DNA from: Anaerolineales bacterium
Lineage (GTDB): Bacteria; Chloroflexota; Anaerolineae; 4572-78; J111
Assembly (NCBI GenBank): GCA_020634855.1
Contig: JACKAU010000007.1
Coordinates: 248,001-312,000 of the forward strand
Direction of reading: 5' to 3'
Length of the DNA: 64,000 nt
Shown here: positions 6,073-14,064 of the stretch, one piece after another
How positions within the stretch are numbered: the first letter of the stretch is position 1
Layout of the letters: each line of letters opens with the position of its first letter
Made by a program: the position numbers and the translations under genes
Notes under the pieces: generated by a model
What the model saw: the letters and a program-made list of their open reading frames with translations, nothing else
Told to the model about the DNA's origin: nothing
Databases searched by the model: none

Positions 6073-8931
6073 TTGGCTAGAGTTTATGTTTCCCTGGATA
6101 TTGAGACAACAGGTCTAAATCCGGATCGTGATGAAATTCTGGAAATTGGCGCTGTCCGCTTCAAAGGTAATCAGACCTATGATGAATTTAGCGTTCTGGT
6201 CAACCCCGGTTGCCCTATTCCCTACAAAATTCAGCAGTTAACCGGCATCCTCCCCGAAGATATCAAGGACGCCCCCCCCATTAGCGCCGTCACGGCCGAT
6301 CTGCAGCGTTTTGTCGGCGATTGCCCCATCATCGGGCATAATATCAATTTTGATTTGAGTTTTCTGCGCAAACACGGGGTGTTACACGACAATATCGGCA
6401 TCGATACGTTTGAGTTGGCCAGCATTCTCTTGCCCCACGCCAGCATTTACAGCCTGTCGGCCCTGCTGGAGCATCTCGATGTACCGCCGCCGGAAGATGG
6501 CCAGGCCCACCGGGCGCTGGACGATGCCCAGGCGGCGCGACAGTTATTTGAAGCGCTGCTCGATCAGGCGCGTCGCTTAGACAGCCGCATTGTTCAGGAA
6601 GTCGCCCGGGTTTCGGCCAAAACGAAATGGCCGCTGTCTATTGTTTTCCGTGACCTCAGCCGCGAACGCCGCTACAACGCTCCGGCCGGCACCTTAGGCC
6701 AGCAGTTGGCCGCCAAGGGTTTAATCGGCGACGCCGACACCGAGGGCGGTTTTGCCTATATGCTTAGCGATACCCGGCAGCGGATTGATCCGCCGCTCAA
6801 GCCGGCCCCGGAACTGACCTCGCTGAATTTGGAGAAGCTGTGCCGAATGCTCGAAACGGACGGCCTCTTTGAAAAAAATTTCGCCGGGTTTGAGTATCGC
6901 CCGCAGCAGGTGGATATGATGGCGAACGTCATCGGCGCCTTAAACGACTCGCAGCACTTGATGGTTGAAGCCGGCACCGGCACGGGGAAATCGATGGCTT
7001 ATCTCATCCCGGCCATTTACTGGGCCGTGCAAAATGGGCAGCGAGTCGTCATATCAACCAATACCATTAACCTGCAAGATCAACTGCTCAATAAAGATAT
7101 TCCCCGCTTGCAGCAAATGCTGCCCATAAAATTCAAGGCGATAGCCCTCAAGGGGCGCAGCAATTATGTTTGTCCGCGCCGGGTACAGATGTTCCAGGCC
7201 AAAGAAAATCACTCGCCCACCGAACTGCGGTTGCTGGCCAAGCTGCTGACGTGGCTGCCCAGTACCACCACCGGCGATCGAGAAGAGTTGTTTATGCCCG
7301 ACTACGGCGAACAGGCGCTCTGGAGCCAGGTCGCCTCGGATGGCAACATCTGTACGTCGCGCTACTGCACGGCCGAAAACTGCTTCTACGCGCGAGCGCG
7401 CCGGGCGGCAGAGTCGGCCCATGTCATCATAGTCAACCATGCCCTATTAATGGCCGATATCGGCGTCGAGAGCAACATTATTCCGGAGTACAAATATCTG
7501 ATCATCGATGAGGCGCACCACTTAGAGGACAACATCACCAACCAGCTCACCTTCAGCACCGATCAAAAATCGCTGGAGCAGTTGCTACGGGAATTAAGCC
7601 AGCCCCTGCGCGGTAGCGACCGCCATGTCGGCTTTATTCACGAAATCTCCCGGCGCGCTTTGGCGGCGATACCCAATCACCTCAAAGGCGATGTCAACGA
7701 CCTGATCTACAAAAGCCAACATATTATCGATAAGAGTATCGGCTCAACGCGCCAACTGTTCACCGCTCTGGCCAATTTTGTTAACGAGATCCCCAGTGGT
7801 CGCAGCCCTTATAATTACAAGATTCGGCTCACCGATGACACCCGCAGCCAGCCGGCCTGGTCTGACGTTGAAGTGACCTGGGACAATACCAACGCCGGCC
7901 TGAGCGATGTTTCCCGATCCCTGGGCATTCTCTACACGATGCTGACGGAGATGGAAGCCTTTGATATTCCCAATTGGGAAGAGCTGCTGGCCAATCTGGC
8001 CTCCTACCGCAGCCGCATCGATGAAATTCGCGCCAACATTAATCAAATTCTGACCAATCCCAGTCGCGACCGCATCCTGTGGGTTGAGCAGAGTATCCAG
8101 AACCGTGTCATCTCGTTGCACAACGCGCCGCTGCACGTGGGCCATTTGGTGCAAGAGCATCTGCTCAAAGCCAAAGAGGCGATTATTTTCACCTCGGCTA
8201 CCATGCGCACCAACAACTCCTTTGAATATTTTCAGGAGCGACTCGATCTGTGGGAGGCCGAAGGGGCCGCGGTGGGTTCGCCGTTTGATTACGAAAACAA
8301 CACCCTGGTTTACATCCCCATCGATGTGCCGGAGCCGAACACGCCCGGCCACCAAAAAGTGTTCGAAGAGGGGTTGGTGGAACTGACCAAACGTATCAAA
8401 GGACGGACGCTGGTGCTATTTACAGCCTACAGCCAGCTCCGCAACAGCGCCCGTAACATTAAAGGCCCCCTGGCCGAGGCCGGGGTTGTGGTTTACCAGC
8501 AGGGCGACGGCTCCAGCCGCCGTCAAATTTTGGAGAATTTTGTTACCGCCGATCAGGCCGTTTTGCTGGGCACCCGATCTTTTTGGGAGGGGGTCGATAT
8601 TCCGGGGCCGGCCTTAAGCTGCGTGGTTATCGCCCGTATTCCGTTCGCGGTGCCGAGCGATCCGGTAGTCGCGGCGCGGTCGGAAACATTTGACGAACCG
8701 TTTTACCAATTCTCGATCCCGCAAGCCATATTGATGTTCCGGCAGGGGTTCGGGCGGCTCATCCGCCAAAAAGACGATCGAGGCGTGGTGGTCATTTTCG
8801 ATAAACGCGTGGTCAGCAAAAGCTACGGCCAGGCATTTCTCGATTCACTGCCCAGCGTAACCGAACAACGCGACGCCCTGGCCAATCTGCCCTCGATGGC
8901 CGAAAATTGGATTTATCACGGAGGACTATAA
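6073..8931 (+). CDS. dinG: exonuclease-helicase of the DinG family
   Basis: A 952-residue fusion of a DnaQ-type 3'-5' exonuclease and an XPD/DinG superfamily 2 helicase, probably acting in DNA repair or resolution of DNA and RNA-DNA structures. Residues 1-165 are the exonuclease, with DIETTG (Asp9, Glu11), IGHNINFDLSFL and the late HRALDDAQAA motif. The helicase shows Walker A GTGTGKS (301-307), DEAH box 479-482, and the C-terminal GTRSFWEGVDIPG and QGFGRLIRQ motifs. Cys367, Cys427, Cys432 and Cys437 lie between Walker A and the DEAH box, as in the Fe-S cluster domain of XPD/DinG. The fused exonuclease resembles the Bacillus-type DinG. The start is a TTG; no strong ribosome-binding site is visible, so the exact start is uncertain, but the exonuclease motif begins only eight residues in. 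efp follows 41 bases downstream. Confidence 0.92.
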   Translation: MARVYVSLDIETTGLNPDRDEILEIGAVRFKGNQTYDEFSVLVNPGCPIPYKIQQLTGILPEDIKDAPPISAVTADLQRFVGDCPIIGHNINFDLSFLRKHGVLHDNIGIDTFELASILLPHASIYSLSALLEHLDVPPPEDGQAHRALDDAQAARQLFEALLDQARRLDSRIVQEVARVSAKTKWPLSIVFRDLSRERRYNAPAGTLGQQLAAKGLIGDADTEGGFAYMLSDTRQRIDPPLKPAPELTSLNLEKLCRMLETDGLFEKNFAGFEYRPQQVDMMANVIGALNDSQHLMVEAGTGTGKSMAYLIPAIYWAVQNGQRVVISTNTINLQDQLLNKDIPRLQQMLPIKFKAIALKGRSNYVCPRRVQMFQAKENHSPTELRLLAKLLTWLPSTTTGDREELFMPDYGEQALWSQVASDGNICTSRYCTAENCFYARARRAAESAHVIIVNHALLMADIGVESNIIPEYKYLIIDEAHHLEDNITNQLTFSTDQKSLEQLLRELSQPLRGSDRHVGFIHEISRRALAAIPNHLKGDVNDLIYKSQHIIDKSIGSTRQLFTALANFVNEIPSGRSPYNYKIRLTDDTRSQPAWSDVEVTWDNTNAGLSDVSRSLGILYTMLTEMEAFDIPNWEELLANLASYRSRIDEIRANINQILTNPSRDRILWVEQSIQNRVISLHNAPLHVGHLVQEHLLKAKEAIIFTSATMRTNNSFEYFQERLDLWEAEGAAVGSPFDYENNTLVYIPIDVPEPNTPGHQKVFEEGLVELTKRIKGRTLVLFTAYSQLRNSARNIKGPLAEAGVVVYQQGDGSSRRQILENFVTADQAVLLGTRSFWEGVDIPGPALSCVVIARIPFAVPSDPVVAARSETFDEPFYQFSIPQAILMFRQGFGRLIRQKDDRGVVVIFDKRVVSKSYGQAFLDSLPSVTEQRDALANLPSMAENWIYHGGL

Positions 8932-8972
8932 ATCGATGTTCGATAAATTGTATAACCCAATGGAGGAAACCC

Positions 8973-9530
8973 ATGATTGAAGCCAATGCACTACGCAAAG
9001 GAGCAACCTTTACCCAGGACAACGACCTCTTCAAAGTTCTGGATTACACCCACAACAAAACCGCCCGAGGCAGCGCAACCATTCGGGTCAAGGTTCAAAA
9101 TTTACGAAGTGGCGCTATTTTTGAAAAGACCTTCAACGGCGGCGAACGCGTTGAGGATATTCGCCTTGACCACAATCAAGCCCAGTATCTCTACAATGAC
9201 GGTAATCTCTATTATTTTATGGATACCGAAACTTACGAGCAGCCGGCCTTCCCCAAAGATGTGGTCGAGCATATTATTCCCTACCTGACTGAAAATATGG
9301 AGGTCAAAATCTCCACTTATCAAAGCGAACCTATCGACATCGAGATTCCGTTAACGGTTGAGCTTGAAGTGGTTGAGGCCGAACCGGGTTTCGCCGGCGA
9401 CACGGCGCAGGGCGCGACCAAACCGGTCACGGTGTCCACCGGCCTGGTCGTTCAAACCCCGCTCTTCGTCAATATCGGCGACACAATCCGAATCGATACC
9501 CGGACGGGTGAGTACATTACCCGCGTGTAA
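8973..9530 (+). CDS. efp: translation elongation factor P
   Basis: EF-P binds between the ribosomal P and E sites and rescues stalling at proline runs. The 185-residue product has the three-domain pattern: IEANALRKGATF at the start, RVKVQNLRSGAIFEKTF, YLYNDGNLYYFMDTETYEQ, and the C-terminal GDTAQGATKPVTVSTGLVVQ and IDTRTGEYITRV. GGAGG lies seven bases before the ATG at 8973; a longer in-frame reading from 8907 overlaps dinG and is not needed. At the tip of domain I the usual KPGKG is KTARG, placing Arg32 where E. coli EF-P has the modified Lys34. That matches the residue type modified by EarP rhamnosylation in some bacteria, but no earP is in the window. Confidence 0.96.
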   Translation: MIEANALRKGATFTQDNDLFKVLDYTHNKTARGSATIRVKVQNLRSGAIFEKTFNGGERVEDIRLDHNQAQYLYNDGNLYYFMDTETYEQPAFPKDVVEHIIPYLTENMEVKISTYQSEPIDIEIPLTVELEVVEAEPGFAGDTAQGATKPVTVSTGLVVQTPLFVNIGDTIRIDTRTGEYITRV

Positions 9531-9631
9531 CGGTTTCCGGAAAGAAAATGGAGTAACCTGCTAAGGAAAATGCCGTAGGCCGGGGGCATGGGGGTAGCGC
9601 CCCTAAATTCTCCCCTTTTCCTTACTTTAAG

Positions 9632-9649
9632 AACGATGCCTTGCATCGT
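9632..9649. repeat. short hairpin downstream of efp
   Basis: ACGATGC CTT GCATCGT-type stem-loop with 7 perfect pairs, about 100 bases after efp. It lacks a T run, so it is at best a weak terminator. The rest of 9531-9655 is non-coding, with a G/C-rich self-complementary patch (GGGGGTAGCGCCCC). Confidence 0.4.
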
Positions 9650-9658
9650 GGAATGCTG

Positions 9659-9689
9659 GGTTCGATAATTAAAGTCGAGCATGTCATTA
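9659..9689. repeat. left part of a REP-like repeat interrupted by IS110
   Basis: GTTCGATAATTA-AGTCGAGCAT-TCATT here matches 32796-32825 with about two differences. At 32.8 kb the sequence continues directly into TCGGAGCCGGAGGCGGAG, whereas here that continuation is found only after the IS110 element, from about 10849. Confidence 0.8.
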
Positions 9690-9884
9690 GTATGATAACG
9701 CAACTGATGTACAATCAGGCCCAGACCTGGTAGATCGATTGTCATTAGGTCACGAGACCGATGCGAAGCTTTGATCGCCAGGTTGAGTAACAAATAAGCC
9801 CGAACAGTTGAGGGGACCATGGAACGATGAGTCCGAATACATGCTAGTGCGGGCGAAGCCAAGCAATCAGGAGCGAACAGAACC
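9690..9884 (+). ncRNA. candidate bridge RNA (seekRNA) region of the IS110 element
   Basis: IS110-group elements are known to encode a non-coding bridge RNA in the long non-coding end, upstream of the transposase, that specifies target and donor. Here the 195 bases from the left boundary to the transposase ATG contain no open frame and several self-complementary patches. I have not derived a structure, so the call rests on position and family knowledge. Confidence 0.45.
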
Positions 9885-10820
9885 ATGACAAAAACGGTGG
9901 TGGGGATCGATGTGGGCAAGGGGCAGTTGGATGTGAGCCTCAATGGCCAAAAGCGCGTGCAGGAGTGGGCCAACGATGAAGCGGGCCAGGTCGAGGTCAG
10001 TGACTGGGTCGAGGCGCAGCGAGCCACGTTAGTAGTGGTGGAAGCATCGGGCGGATACGAGGCAGCGCTGGTGAGTGAGTTGGTGGCGCGCGGGCAAGAA
10101 GTGGCGGTGGTCAACCCGACCCGGGTGCGAGCCTTTGCCCGAGCCGAAGGGATTCTGGCCAAAACCGATAAGATTGATGCGCGGGTGATTGCCCGGTTTG
10201 GGCTGATGATGAACCCGGCGGCCCGAGCCCGGCGGGACGAGGCCCAAGTGGTCTTGAACGAACAAATCAGCCGGCGGCGGCAATTGGTGCTGATGCAGAC
10301 GGCCGAGAAAAATCGGCGCGACACGGCCAGTCCGGCGACGCGGGACCATATTGACCGCCATATTAACTGGCTCCAAGCAGAGATTAAGGTGCTGGAGGAA
10401 CAGATCAGCCAGGCCATCGAAGCCAACCCTACCTGGGCGGAAACGGCTAAACGGGTGGACAGCGTACCCGGCATTGGCTTCATCACTGCCGCGACCCTGG
10501 TGGCTGACCTGCCCGAATTGGGCCAACTCAACCGCCAGAAAATTGCGGCCTTGGTCGGGGTTGCCCCGTTCAACCACGACAGCGGTAAACACCGGGGCAA
10601 ACGCCGTATCTTTGGCGGTCGGACTGCGGTTCGCTCCGTTTTGTATATGGCTACTTTATCAGCCATTCGCCATAATCCAGTCATTAAAGCCTTCTATAAA
10701 CGCTTGTTGGCCAAAGGCAAAGTTAAAAAGGTTGCTCTCACGGCCTGCATGCGTAAATTGCTGGTTATTCTTAATACGATGATCAAAACTGGTCAGGACT
10801 GGAACCCATCCATATCCTGA
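9885..10820 (+). CDS. IS110-family transposase (DEDD recombinase)
   Basis: A 311-residue intact transposase. The N-terminal RuvC-like DEDD domain shows GIDVGKGQLDV (Asp9), VVVEASGGYE and AKTDKIDARVIARF with its two Asp residues. The C-terminal Tnp_IS116/IS110 domain has SVPGIGFITAATLVADLPEL and ALVGVAPFNHDSGKHRGKR, which includes the conserved Ser of the family. AGGAG lies 11 bases before the ATG. It would excise and insert the element with the help of a bridge RNA. No frameshift or missing motif is visible, so the element could be active. Confidence 0.95.
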   Translation: MTKTVVGIDVGKGQLDVSLNGQKRVQEWANDEAGQVEVSDWVEAQRATLVVVEASGGYEAALVSELVARGQEVAVVNPTRVRAFARAEGILAKTDKIDARVIARFGLMMNPAARARRDEAQVVLNEQISRRRQLVLMQTAEKNRRDTASPATRDHIDRHINWLQAEIKVLEEQISQAIEANPTWAETAKRVDSVPGIGFITAATLVADLPELGQLNRQKIAALVGVAPFNHDSGKHRGKRRIFGGRTAVRSVLYMATLSAIRHNPVIKAFYKRLLAKGKVKKVALTACMRKLLVILNTMIKTGQDWNPSIS

Positions 10821-10848
10821 CGACCATTTGACTTTTATCACAGTTGCT

Positions 10849-11003
10849 TCGTAGCCGGAGGCGGAGAAATCCCTCAGATATTCCAATGAATGAAGCCTTC
10901 GCGGGAGAAAAATGGCGTTGACGCTTCAAATTTTCCCAGCCAGACCACTTTTCATTGTATTGTCACAGGGATTTCTCCGCTGGCGCTCCGAAATGACAGA
11001 AGG
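10849..11003. repeat. pair of inverted REP-like units next to IS110
   Basis: AGCCGGAGGCGGAGAAATCC begins at about 10853, and at about 10966-11000 an inverted relative occurs (AGGGATTTCTCCGCTGGCG, then CTCCGAAATGACA). Read on one strand, both share TCATTTCGGAGC...GGAGAAATCCCT. The left unit is the one broken by IS110. Another copy lies at 32820-32860. Between the two arms and up to 11129 I see no gene. Confidence 0.75.
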
Positions 11004-11129
11004 GGCGTAAGTTCTATAATAATCTAAGACGATTCTTATAAATGTACGCTATCATGGTACAAAATCGAGGGCAAAACGCCTATAATCGATTTCAAGTTAA
11101 GCTCAAGAATTTAGTAAAGTGGTAATCTG

Positions 11130-11477
11130 ATGAAAACGCCAGCAGGCCAAGAATGTAAATATTACTACGGCGACTTCCATCGCGGGCGAAATGAGCAGGC
11201 TTGCCGTCTCATCGAACGCAACCCTGACTCCCCTCCCTGGCAGCCGAATCTGTGCCAAACCTGCCCCGTGCCGGACATTTTGCGAGCTAACGCATCGGAA
11301 ACGTTAAAGCTCGACGGCAAGGTGGTCAAAAAGTTCTTTGGCTTTAAGCAACAAGTCGAAGTTGAAGGCTGGTGCAGTGAGTGCTTTAACCCTGTGCCTA
11401 ATCCTAAGTTAGGCTGCCAAGTTTGCGCTCGAAAATCAGGCCCCTCCATTTTGGACTTAAAGGGAAGTCCCGAGTAA
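11130..11477 (+). CDS. conserved Cys-rich protein of unknown function
   Basis: A 115-residue protein with ten Cys residues in pairs: ECKYYY, LCQTCPVPDILRAN in the middle, and WCSECFNP plus GCQVCARK near the C-terminus. The CxxC pairs suggest one or two structural zinc sites. The start ATG at 11130 is about 20 bases after a purine patch; the reading KTPAGQECKYYYGDFHRGRN begins the conserved-looking part directly. I recognise the pattern as a Chloroflexota-type hypothetical protein but cannot assign a role. A TATAAT lies upstream near 11081. Confidence 0.7.
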   Translation: MKTPAGQECKYYYGDFHRGRNEQACRLIERNPDSPPWQPNLCQTCPVPDILRANASETLKLDGKVVKKFFGFKQQVEVEGWCSECFNPVPNPKLGCQVCARKSGPSILDLKGSPE

Positions 11478-11681
11478 ATTGATCATTGTAAAAGTTTGAG
11501 CGGCCACAGATAGCCCCGAACTGATGCCGATTGAGAGCATCACCGACGCCAATCTGTGGGCCGCCCCCATCTTTGTGTTCAGCCCCTCTTTTTTCGACCG
11601 CCCTCCTCTACCCGTTTGACTCGCCCTGTTTCTCAAACCCGGCTATAATCTGACTATCCAAGCCAACCAGGGTAGTTTTTC
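11478..11681. other. intergenic with a possible coding remnant and promoter box
   Basis: On the plus strand about 11520-11622 reads MPIESITDANLWAAPIFVFS and a few more residues to a stop, a protein-like fragment without a ribosome-binding site or a family I recognise. TATAAT occurs at about 11644-11649, 33 bases before the GTG start of the next gene, and is the likely -10 box for the three-gene run 11682-16208. Confidence 0.3.
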
Positions 11682-12962
11682 GTGGTAACCGACACATTCC
11701 CCCCGGCCAACTTTATACCCGCGCCGTCAGCTATTGAGGGTATCGAGGTCTACCAGCCCGCGCCGACCCAACCGCAGGCCCATCGTGAGGTCGTGCAGTT
11801 CAACTGCCCGCAATGCGGGGCCGGTACGGCTTACAGCGCTACTGACGGCGGATTGACCTGTACTCACTGCGGCTTTTACGAACCACCTGAGCATGATATC
11901 GTCGGCACCCAGGCCGAACGTTTTGAATTTACGGTTGAAACCGTGCAACGCGCCGCTCAAGGTTGGGGCGAAGTTCGCAAGGAACTGCAATGTCAAAGTT
12001 GCGCAGCCTATACCACTGTCTCCACCGACACGCTGACCCATACCTGCATCTTCTGCGGCTCGAACCAGGTCATTCAGCATGCCGCCCCGCAAGATGTGCT
12101 GCGGCCCCGCTTTCTCATCCCCTTCAAAATCGAGGCCGACGGTTGCCACGATATTGCACGCCGGTGGTTGGGGCAAAGTTGGATGACGCCTCGCTCGCTG
12201 CGCCGGGCGGCGACCATCGCTCATTTTACCGGCATCTATCTACCCTTTTGGACATTTGAGACCATAACCAAGGCTCACTGGCAGGCTGAAGTCGGCCACA
12301 CCCAAACCGAACGCTACTACGAAAATGGCGAGTGGCGCACCCGCACTAAAACCGTGTGGAAATGGGAGTCGGGCCGAGTGAACCTGCCACTCAAAGATTT
12401 GGTCATCGCCGGTACGAACCGGGTCAGCCCATTGTTGCTGGCTCAAGTCCAAACGTATCACCTGGACGATTTAGCGCCCTATGAACCGAAATATCTGGCC
12501 GGCTTACAAGCTCAAGCCTACGATGTTCCTTTGGAAACCGCCTGGGAGCAGGCCAGGCATCAGATGCGCGAACAAACCCGTCAGGCTTGCCGCAATCAGG
12601 CCAGCAGTTCAAAAATCAGAAATTTTAGTATGAATATGGATTTTGACCAGGAAGGCTGGCGTTACATTTTGCTGCCGATGTACCTGACCAATTACCAGTT
12701 CGATAATAAGCGGTTTCAGGTCATGATCAACGGCCAAACCGGGGTGGTTGCCGGCCAGCGACCGGTCGATTGGACCGTGGTGTGGCTGGCCGTGGCCGCG
12801 CTGCTGGCGCCGGGGCTAACCGTAGGCGTGATCGGTTTCCTGACGCTGCTGTTAGGAGGGTTGGGATTTCCCATTGCGATTTTGGGTTTTATCTTATTGG
12901 TCATCGGCTTGATTATCAGCATTAACTTGGTGACTAAAGCGATGAGGATGGATGATGCCTGA
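11682..12962 (+). CDS. double zinc-ribbon membrane protein
   Basis: A 426-residue protein of unknown function. Two zinc ribbons are seen: CPQCGAGTAYSATDGGLTC followed by HCGF (about residues 43-68) and CQSC...CIFCGS (about 105-128). A middle domain follows (FLIPFKIEADGCHDIARRWL; IYLPFWTFETITKAHWQAEV), and two hydrophobic segments lie at about 365-420, so the ribbons and middle domain are probably cytoplasmic and tethered to the membrane. The start is GTG at 11682. The stop overlaps the next gene by 11 bases, so the pair is translationally coupled, and the next product is a shorter paralogue of this one. Such proteins are usually annotated only as zinc-ribbon proteins. Confidence 0.75.
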   Translation: MVTDTFPPANFIPAPSAIEGIEVYQPAPTQPQAHREVVQFNCPQCGAGTAYSATDGGLTCTHCGFYEPPEHDIVGTQAERFEFTVETVQRAAQGWGEVRKELQCQSCAAYTTVSTDTLTHTCIFCGSNQVIQHAAPQDVLRPRFLIPFKIEADGCHDIARRWLGQSWMTPRSLRRAATIAHFTGIYLPFWTFETITKAHWQAEVGHTQTERYYENGEWRTRTKTVWKWESGRVNLPLKDLVIAGTNRVSPLLLAQVQTYHLDDLAPYEPKYLAGLQAQAYDVPLETAWEQARHQMREQTRQACRNQASSSKIRNFSMNMDFDQEGWRYILLPMYLTNYQFDNKRFQVMINGQTGVVAGQRPVDWTVVWLAVAALLAPGLTVGVIGFLTLLLGGLGFPIAILGFILLVIGLIISINLVTKAMRMDDA

Positions 12963-14064
12963 ACCGGATTTCGTGACAGTGACCTGGAATACCAACCTCA
13001 CCCTCGCGCTATGCGAAACGTGTGACAGCCATTATCTGCTGCCGCCGGCCCTGTTCCCTTTCAAATGTCCAACCTGTTTTGGGGCCGTACTGATCGAAAT
13101 AGAGGCCGAACACCAACCCAACGAATTGCTACATCATTACGCGCCCGAACAGGTCATCCCCTTTACCATCTCGCACCAAGAACTGACCGCCCACATCGAG
13201 CAGTTTGCGGGTCGAATCTGGTTTGCCCCCGGCGACCTCAAGCCCGAGACCTTGATCAGCCGTCTACAACGGCTCTATCTGCCCATGTGGCTGGTCGACA
13301 GCGGGGTAGAGGCGCTGTGGCAGGCCGAAGTGGGATTTAATTACGAGATCGTCAGCCATCGCGACCAGTTTGACCAGAACCACGGCGGCTGGCATTCACG
13401 GCAAGTAACCGAGCAGCGAATTCGCTGGGAGCCTCGACTGGGCCGGCTTAATCGCATCTACCACAATATGCCGGCCCCGGCGCTGGAGCAGCACGCCCAA
13501 ATCATGCAGCGATTGGGCCAATACGATCTAACCGAGGCGATTTCGTTTCAAACTGAGGCCCTCGAACAGGCGGTCATTCACCTGCCTGATCGCCCGCCGA
13601 CGGACGCCTGGCCCGACGCCATCCCGGCTTTTCACGCAGCGGCGGCCGAAGAGTGTCGCCAGGCCAGCCGCGCCGATCACCTGCGCGGCTATCGCTGGAC
13701 CAGCGACTATCGAGACCAACACTGGACATTGCTGCTGCTGCCCGTTTACGCCACCTACTACATCGATGATGAGGACCGGCCCCAGCCCATTCTGATTCAC
13801 GGACGAACAGGTCGCCTCAGTGGCCCCAAGCGAGCCTCAATGAAGCGCGCCAGGCACACCGCGTTGATCATCGTGGCGGTGGCCGCAGCGCTGTTTATCC
13901 TGAGTTTAATTTTAGGCGGGATTTCCTTTGTCGCGCCGCCACTGGTTATTTTGGCCGGGACCAGCTTGCTCGGGGCGCTCATTATTGGCATGCTGGCCAT
14001 AACGCCTATAATAGTGGTCTGGCAGTACAATCGGAATTCATCGAATAGGGAGAGAGAAGAATAA
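12952..14064 (+). CDS. single zinc-ribbon membrane protein, paralogue of upstream gene
   Basis: A 370-residue protein with one zinc ribbon (LCETCDSHYLLPPALFPFKC then PTCFG, about residues 20-44), a middle domain like that of its neighbour (VIPFTISHQELTAHIEQFAG; LYLPMWLVDSGVEALWQAEV), and two hydrophobic segments at about 295-355. The shared pattern PF-I...LYLP-W...W-AEVG shows the two genes arose by duplication, with loss of one ribbon. It starts inside the end of the upstream gene and its stop codon overlaps the glgX start by one base, so the three genes form one operon. The proteins may form a membrane hetero-oligomer; function is unknown. Confidence 0.72.
   Translation: MMPEPDFVTVTWNTNLTLALCETCDSHYLLPPALFPFKCPTCFGAVLIEIEAEHQPNELLHHYAPEQVIPFTISHQELTAHIEQFAGRIWFAPGDLKPETLISRLQRLYLPMWLVDSGVEALWQAEVGFNYEIVSHRDQFDQNHGGWHSRQVTEQRIRWEPRLGRLNRIYHNMPAPALEQHAQIMQRLGQYDLTEAISFQTEALEQAVIHLPDRPPTDAWPDAIPAFHAAAAEECRQASRADHLRGYRWTSDYRDQHWTLLLLPVYATYYIDDEDRPQPILIHGRTGRLSGPKRASMKRARHTALIIVAVAAALFILSLILGGISFVAPPLVILAGTSLLGALIIGMLAITPIIVVWQYNRNSSNREREE

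Larger units (their letters stand above)
9690..10847 (+). mobile_element. IS110-family insertion sequence
   Basis: An element of about 1.16 kb: roughly 195 non-coding bases on the left, the transposase, and about 27 bases on the right. The boundaries were set by comparison with the uninterrupted repeat copy at 32796-32860: homology stops after CATT at 9689 and resumes at TTCG/AGCCGGAGG near 10848-10852. No inverted termini or target duplication are seen, as expected for IS110. Ends are accurate to a few bases only. Confidence 0.8.

Noticed and set aside
9452..10684. 410-codon minus-strand open frame across the IS110 transposase
   Set aside because: Antisense of a clearly coding transposase with all motifs; composition is Ser/Arg-rich as expected of a shadow.
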